Shown here one piece after another: positions 61,997 to 64,000 of a DNA stretch of 64,000 nucleotides. The notes below the pieces were generated by a model. That model was not told the origin of the DNA. It saw only the letters and a program-made list of their open reading frames with translations, and ran no database searches. The translations under genes were made by a program, and so were the position numbers. Every line of letters begins with the position of its first letter. Position 1 is the stretch's first letter. Origin of the DNA: Paenibacillus sp. PK3_47 (GTDB taxonomy: Bacteria; Bacillota; Bacilli; Paenibacillales; Paenibacillaceae); the NCBI RefSeq assembly GCF_023520895.1, contig NZ_CP026029.1, forward strand, positions 3,658,001 through 3,722,000, given 5' to 3'.

Positions 61997-62698
61997 TTAT
62001 TTGGACAATAATTCATCCGCAGCAACCGGGAACAACGTCTTCACAATGCTCAGTACCGCTTTGGCGTAATCTTGTATTTCCTGTTGGGCATCGTGTTCCA
62101 GCCGTTGGTTCAGGAAGTGGGCGGCAGATTGCAGGGATGCCGTCCAGTACCAGCGGACATACAGGCCGTAGGCCGGCAGGAATAGTCTGGCCTGCTCTGC
62201 GCAGATACCGTCAGAGAGGGCGGACTCATATTTTTTCATGCCTAATTCGGTGTAGTCCATCAGCTCCTTCGTATACTTCTCCCCAAGCTCCCAGGCAACA
62301 ACGCCGCCGCTGCCCTGCTTGGAATTCTCAGGTGCACTCCGCCACTGATCTCCTGAAGGAACATAAAAAGCAGGCTCCTCCGTAATATATCTCCTGCTGG
62401 ACTCATTCCACGCTTCAAGGCTGTCACCTGTTCCTTCGTAATGGGCTGCTCCGACAACATATTTCCACCACTGTCTGGCGACCATAAGCGGAGCATAGAT
62501 TTCAAGCTGAATTACCGCATGTCTGAAAGGCGAGGTATGCCCTTCACGGGCCAAAAACTGAATCAGCCGCATGTCCTTTTCGCTCAGCGTTTCCGATTGT
62601 TTGGCATAAGAGACCCGGGCCGCATTTACCACGGTCAGATCACTGCCCATGTGGTCCACCAGCCGTACGTACCCTTTATCCAGAACGTTAATTAACAT
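61997..62698 (-). CDS. thyX: FAD-dependent thymidylate synthase ThyX with a divergent signature motif
   Basis: The 233-residue enzyme would methylate dUMP to dTMP with FAD. ThyX features seen are VNAARVSYAKQSE, HTSPFRHAVIQLE (FAD contacts) and ARQWWKYVVG followed by WNESSRRYITEEP. The canonical RHR-x7-S triplet is replaced by Lys79-Tyr80-Val81 and an insertion of about ten residues precedes NESSRRY. No thyA gene is visible in the window. ATG 62698 follows GGAGG with eight bases between. Confidence 0.88.
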   Translation of the reverse strand: MLINVLDKGYVRLVDHMGSDLTVVNAARVSYAKQSETLSEKDMRLIQFLAREGHTSPFRHAVIQLEIYAPLMVARQWWKYVVGAAHYEGTGDSLEAWNESSRRYITEEPAFYVPSGDQWRSAPENSKQGSGGVVAWELGEKYTKELMDYTELGMKKYESALSDGICAEQARLFLPAYGLYVRWYWTASLQSAAHFLNQRLEHDAQQEIQDYAKAVLSIVKTLFPVAADELLSK

Positions 62699-62923
62699 AC
62701 TAACAACCTCCAATGGACTATTCTTTTGTCTAAGCTGAATATGAACTTCTAACTTCTTCTTTATGTACTTTTCAGCTGGCTGATGTACTGAGCATACTTA
62801 TTTGCTCATCGGCACGCATTTTCAGCGGAAGGTTATCGGTTTAAGCACCCTTGTGTCCGTTATCCGCTTTCGGCAGCACTCTCCATACACAAATCATAGC
62901 TTATTTATTTATGTAATGCATGG

Positions 62924-62929
62924 TATAAT
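62924..62929 (+). promoter_or_regulatory. Extended -10 promoter element before the Nudix gene
   Basis: TGGTATAAT is an extended -10 (TATAAT at 62924-62929). A weak TTATTT lies 17 bases upstream at 62901. Confidence 0.45.
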
Positions 62930-62986
62930 TTTCCTGTGTGTTTGCTGAACACTTCATTGATGCGGATAAGTGGCTGGAGGGGATTT

Positions 62987-63496
62987 ATGGTACGGCTCAG
63001 GCAGCTGGCAGTGGCTTTTTTATTGAACGATCGGATGGAGATGCTGTTTCTGCAAAAGAAAGCTGAAAGCGCATTCCTTCCCGGATATCTCGTTCCCGTT
63101 GGAGGGCACATGGAGGAGGGTGAATTTAATGATCCGCTGCGTGCCTGCATTAGGGAGATTAAAGAGGAAACGGGGCTTCCAGAGCAGGCGGTCCACAACT
63201 TGTCCCTCAGGTACATAGTTCACAGGATCAGGAGTAACCGGGAAATCCGGATCCAGTATGTCTATACCGGTCATGTGCCGCCAGAGAGCGTTCCTGCAGG
63301 GAGTGACGAAGGACAGTTGCTGTGGGTGGACCGTAACAGGCTGGACAGCCGGCAGATTACTGCCTCCACGAAGGCAATCATTGATCATTATTTTGCAAAG
63401 GGAATACATAACAAGCAAATTTATACCGGTACACTATACGCGCAGAAGGGACAGGCTGTTATGGGCTGGAGTGTGCTGGAGGATTGGGAGGCGTAA
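62987..63496 (+). CDS. Nudix hydrolase
   Basis: The 169-residue protein has a Nudix box (VGGHMEEGE, then REIKEETGL), with nine rather than seven residues between E46 and R56, that is a two-residue insertion as in some Nudix subfamilies. The substrate is unknown. ATG 62987 follows GGAGGGG; the open frame extends earlier. It ends four bases before the start of the tagA/wecG-like gene. Confidence 0.87.
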   Translation: MVRLRQLAVAFLLNDRMEMLFLQKKAESAFLPGYLVPVGGHMEEGEFNDPLRACIREIKEETGLPEQAVHNLSLRYIVHRIRSNREIRIQYVYTGHVPPESVPAGSDEGQLLWVDRNRLDSRQITASTKAIIDHYFAKGIHNKQIYTGTLYAQKGQAVMGWSVLEDWEA

Positions 63497-63500
63497 CAGA

Positions 63501-64000
63501 GTGACAGAAGACACGGTTTCAATTTTGGGTGTGCCGTTCTCCAAGCTGACGCTTGAGGAGACGACGCTGTATCTGGCAGAGCAGATCCGCAAGGAGCGTT
63601 CCGGTCTGTTCCATTTAATTACGGCTAATCCGGAGATTACGCTGGCCAGCCAGACTGATGAGCTGCTGCGGGAAATTATTCATTCTGCGGACCTGGTGGT
63701 TCCTGATGGCATCGGGATTGTGCTTGCGGCCAAAAGACAAGGCGATCCCATCCCTGAACGTGTAACCGGATATGATCTTTTGCTGCGGCTGCTGGAAAAG
63801 GGGAATGAGCAGGGGTGGAGCTTTGATTTTCTGGGAACGGATGAGCAGACGAGCATGCAGGCTGTGGAGAAAATCTCTTACAAGTATCCCCAGGTGAAGA
63901 TTGCCGGGAGGCATCACGGTTTTTTTGATGCGGAGGAGGAGCTGCAGATTATAACTGAAATTCAGCGCTGCGGGCCGGATGTGCTGATTCTCGCTATGGG
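63501..64000 (+). CDS. WecG/TagA/CpsF-family glycosyltransferase, cut by the window edge
   Basis: GTG 63501 lies nine bases after GGAGG. The first 166 codons of the gene are present and open to the window end. The family motifs are ITANPEITLAS, the DxxxxPDGxG motif (ADLVVPDGIGIVLAAK) with catalytic Asp, ERVTGYDLL, and FDFLG. TagA homologues transfer N-acetylmannosamine onto undecaprenyl-linked GlcNAc in wall teichoic acid synthesis. Further cell-wall polymer genes may follow. Confidence 0.88.
   Translation, partial: MTEDTVSILGVPFSKLTLEETTLYLAEQIRKERSGLFHLITANPEITLASQTDELLREIIHSADLVVPDGIGIVLAAKRQGDPIPERVTGYDLLLRLLEKGNEQGWSFDFLGTDEQTSMQAVEKISYKYPQVKIAGRHHGFFDAEEELQIITEIQRCGPDVLILAM

Overview
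The window looks like chromosomal DNA from a spore-forming, low-to-medium GC Gram-positive bacterium, most probably a Paenibacillus. The evidence is AGGAGG-type ribosome binding sites with many GTG/TTG starts, a gerA-type spore germination operon, lipobox lipoproteins, YesM/YesN two-component systems, many glycoside hydrolases, and a WecG/TagA glycosyltransferase. These assignments come from reading protein motifs; no database search was run.

Layout. 1-4107: end of a large carbohydrate locus (two sugar ABC permeases and a membrane-anchored GH5-CBM_X2-CBM46 glucanase). 4213-7295: a two-part methyltransferase and an SMI1/KNR4 protein. 7430-10816: response regulator, ABC ATPase, ABC permease and histidine kinase, resembling a peptide-antibiotic sensing and immunity module. 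11358-16518: NTF2-like protein, AraC regulator and a GH31 alpha-xylosidase followed by an SGNH esterase. 16621-17589: tandem palindromic repeat array. 18266-31709: YesN/YesM, sugar ABC importer, GH42, a gene-free 1.5 kb repeat region, AraC regulator and a second GH42. 31772-35740: gerA-type operon (minus strand). 35971-39481: YpsA-like, YciI-like, amidase, lipoprotein. 39591-40560: second palindromic array. 40587-48738: housekeeping and signalling genes (two-component system, YceI, class B PBP, MutT, MazG-like, Gfo/Idh/MocA). 48824-55810: ADP-ribosylglycohydrolase, two phosphotransferases, an AAC(3)-like acetyltransferase with an attenuator-like leader, a UDG-fold protein and a DUF2294-like protein. 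55918-60924: an SsuABC/NMT1-type importer with a cysteine hydrolase and an MFS transporter. 61997-64000: atypical ThyX, Nudix hydrolase, start of WecG/TagA.

The carbohydrate genes (GH5, GH31 alpha-xylosidase, two GH42 beta-galactosidases, an SGNH esterase, two importers, two AraC regulators and one YesMN pair) together suit breakdown of branched plant glucans or galactans such as xyloglucan or galactan. That is inference from family membership.

The most unusual content is between the genes. At least six families of short hairpins recur at about 50-bp spacing. Two loci (16.6-17.6 kb and 39.6-40.6 kb) carry tandem arrays with an almost invariant 51-bp period. Both hold two subfamilies whose flanks are homologous but whose stems have changed on both arms (AGGTA/TACCT against CGGGA/TCCCG). 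The loop orientation relative to the flanks is reversed between the two loci. A 52-bp array at 51.7 kb and looser arrays near 6.5, 11.1, 27.4, 61.4 and 61.8 kb follow the same plan. Separately, a 226-bp unit with a 15-bp perfect inverted repeat is present nearly four times at 27.8-28.7 kb.
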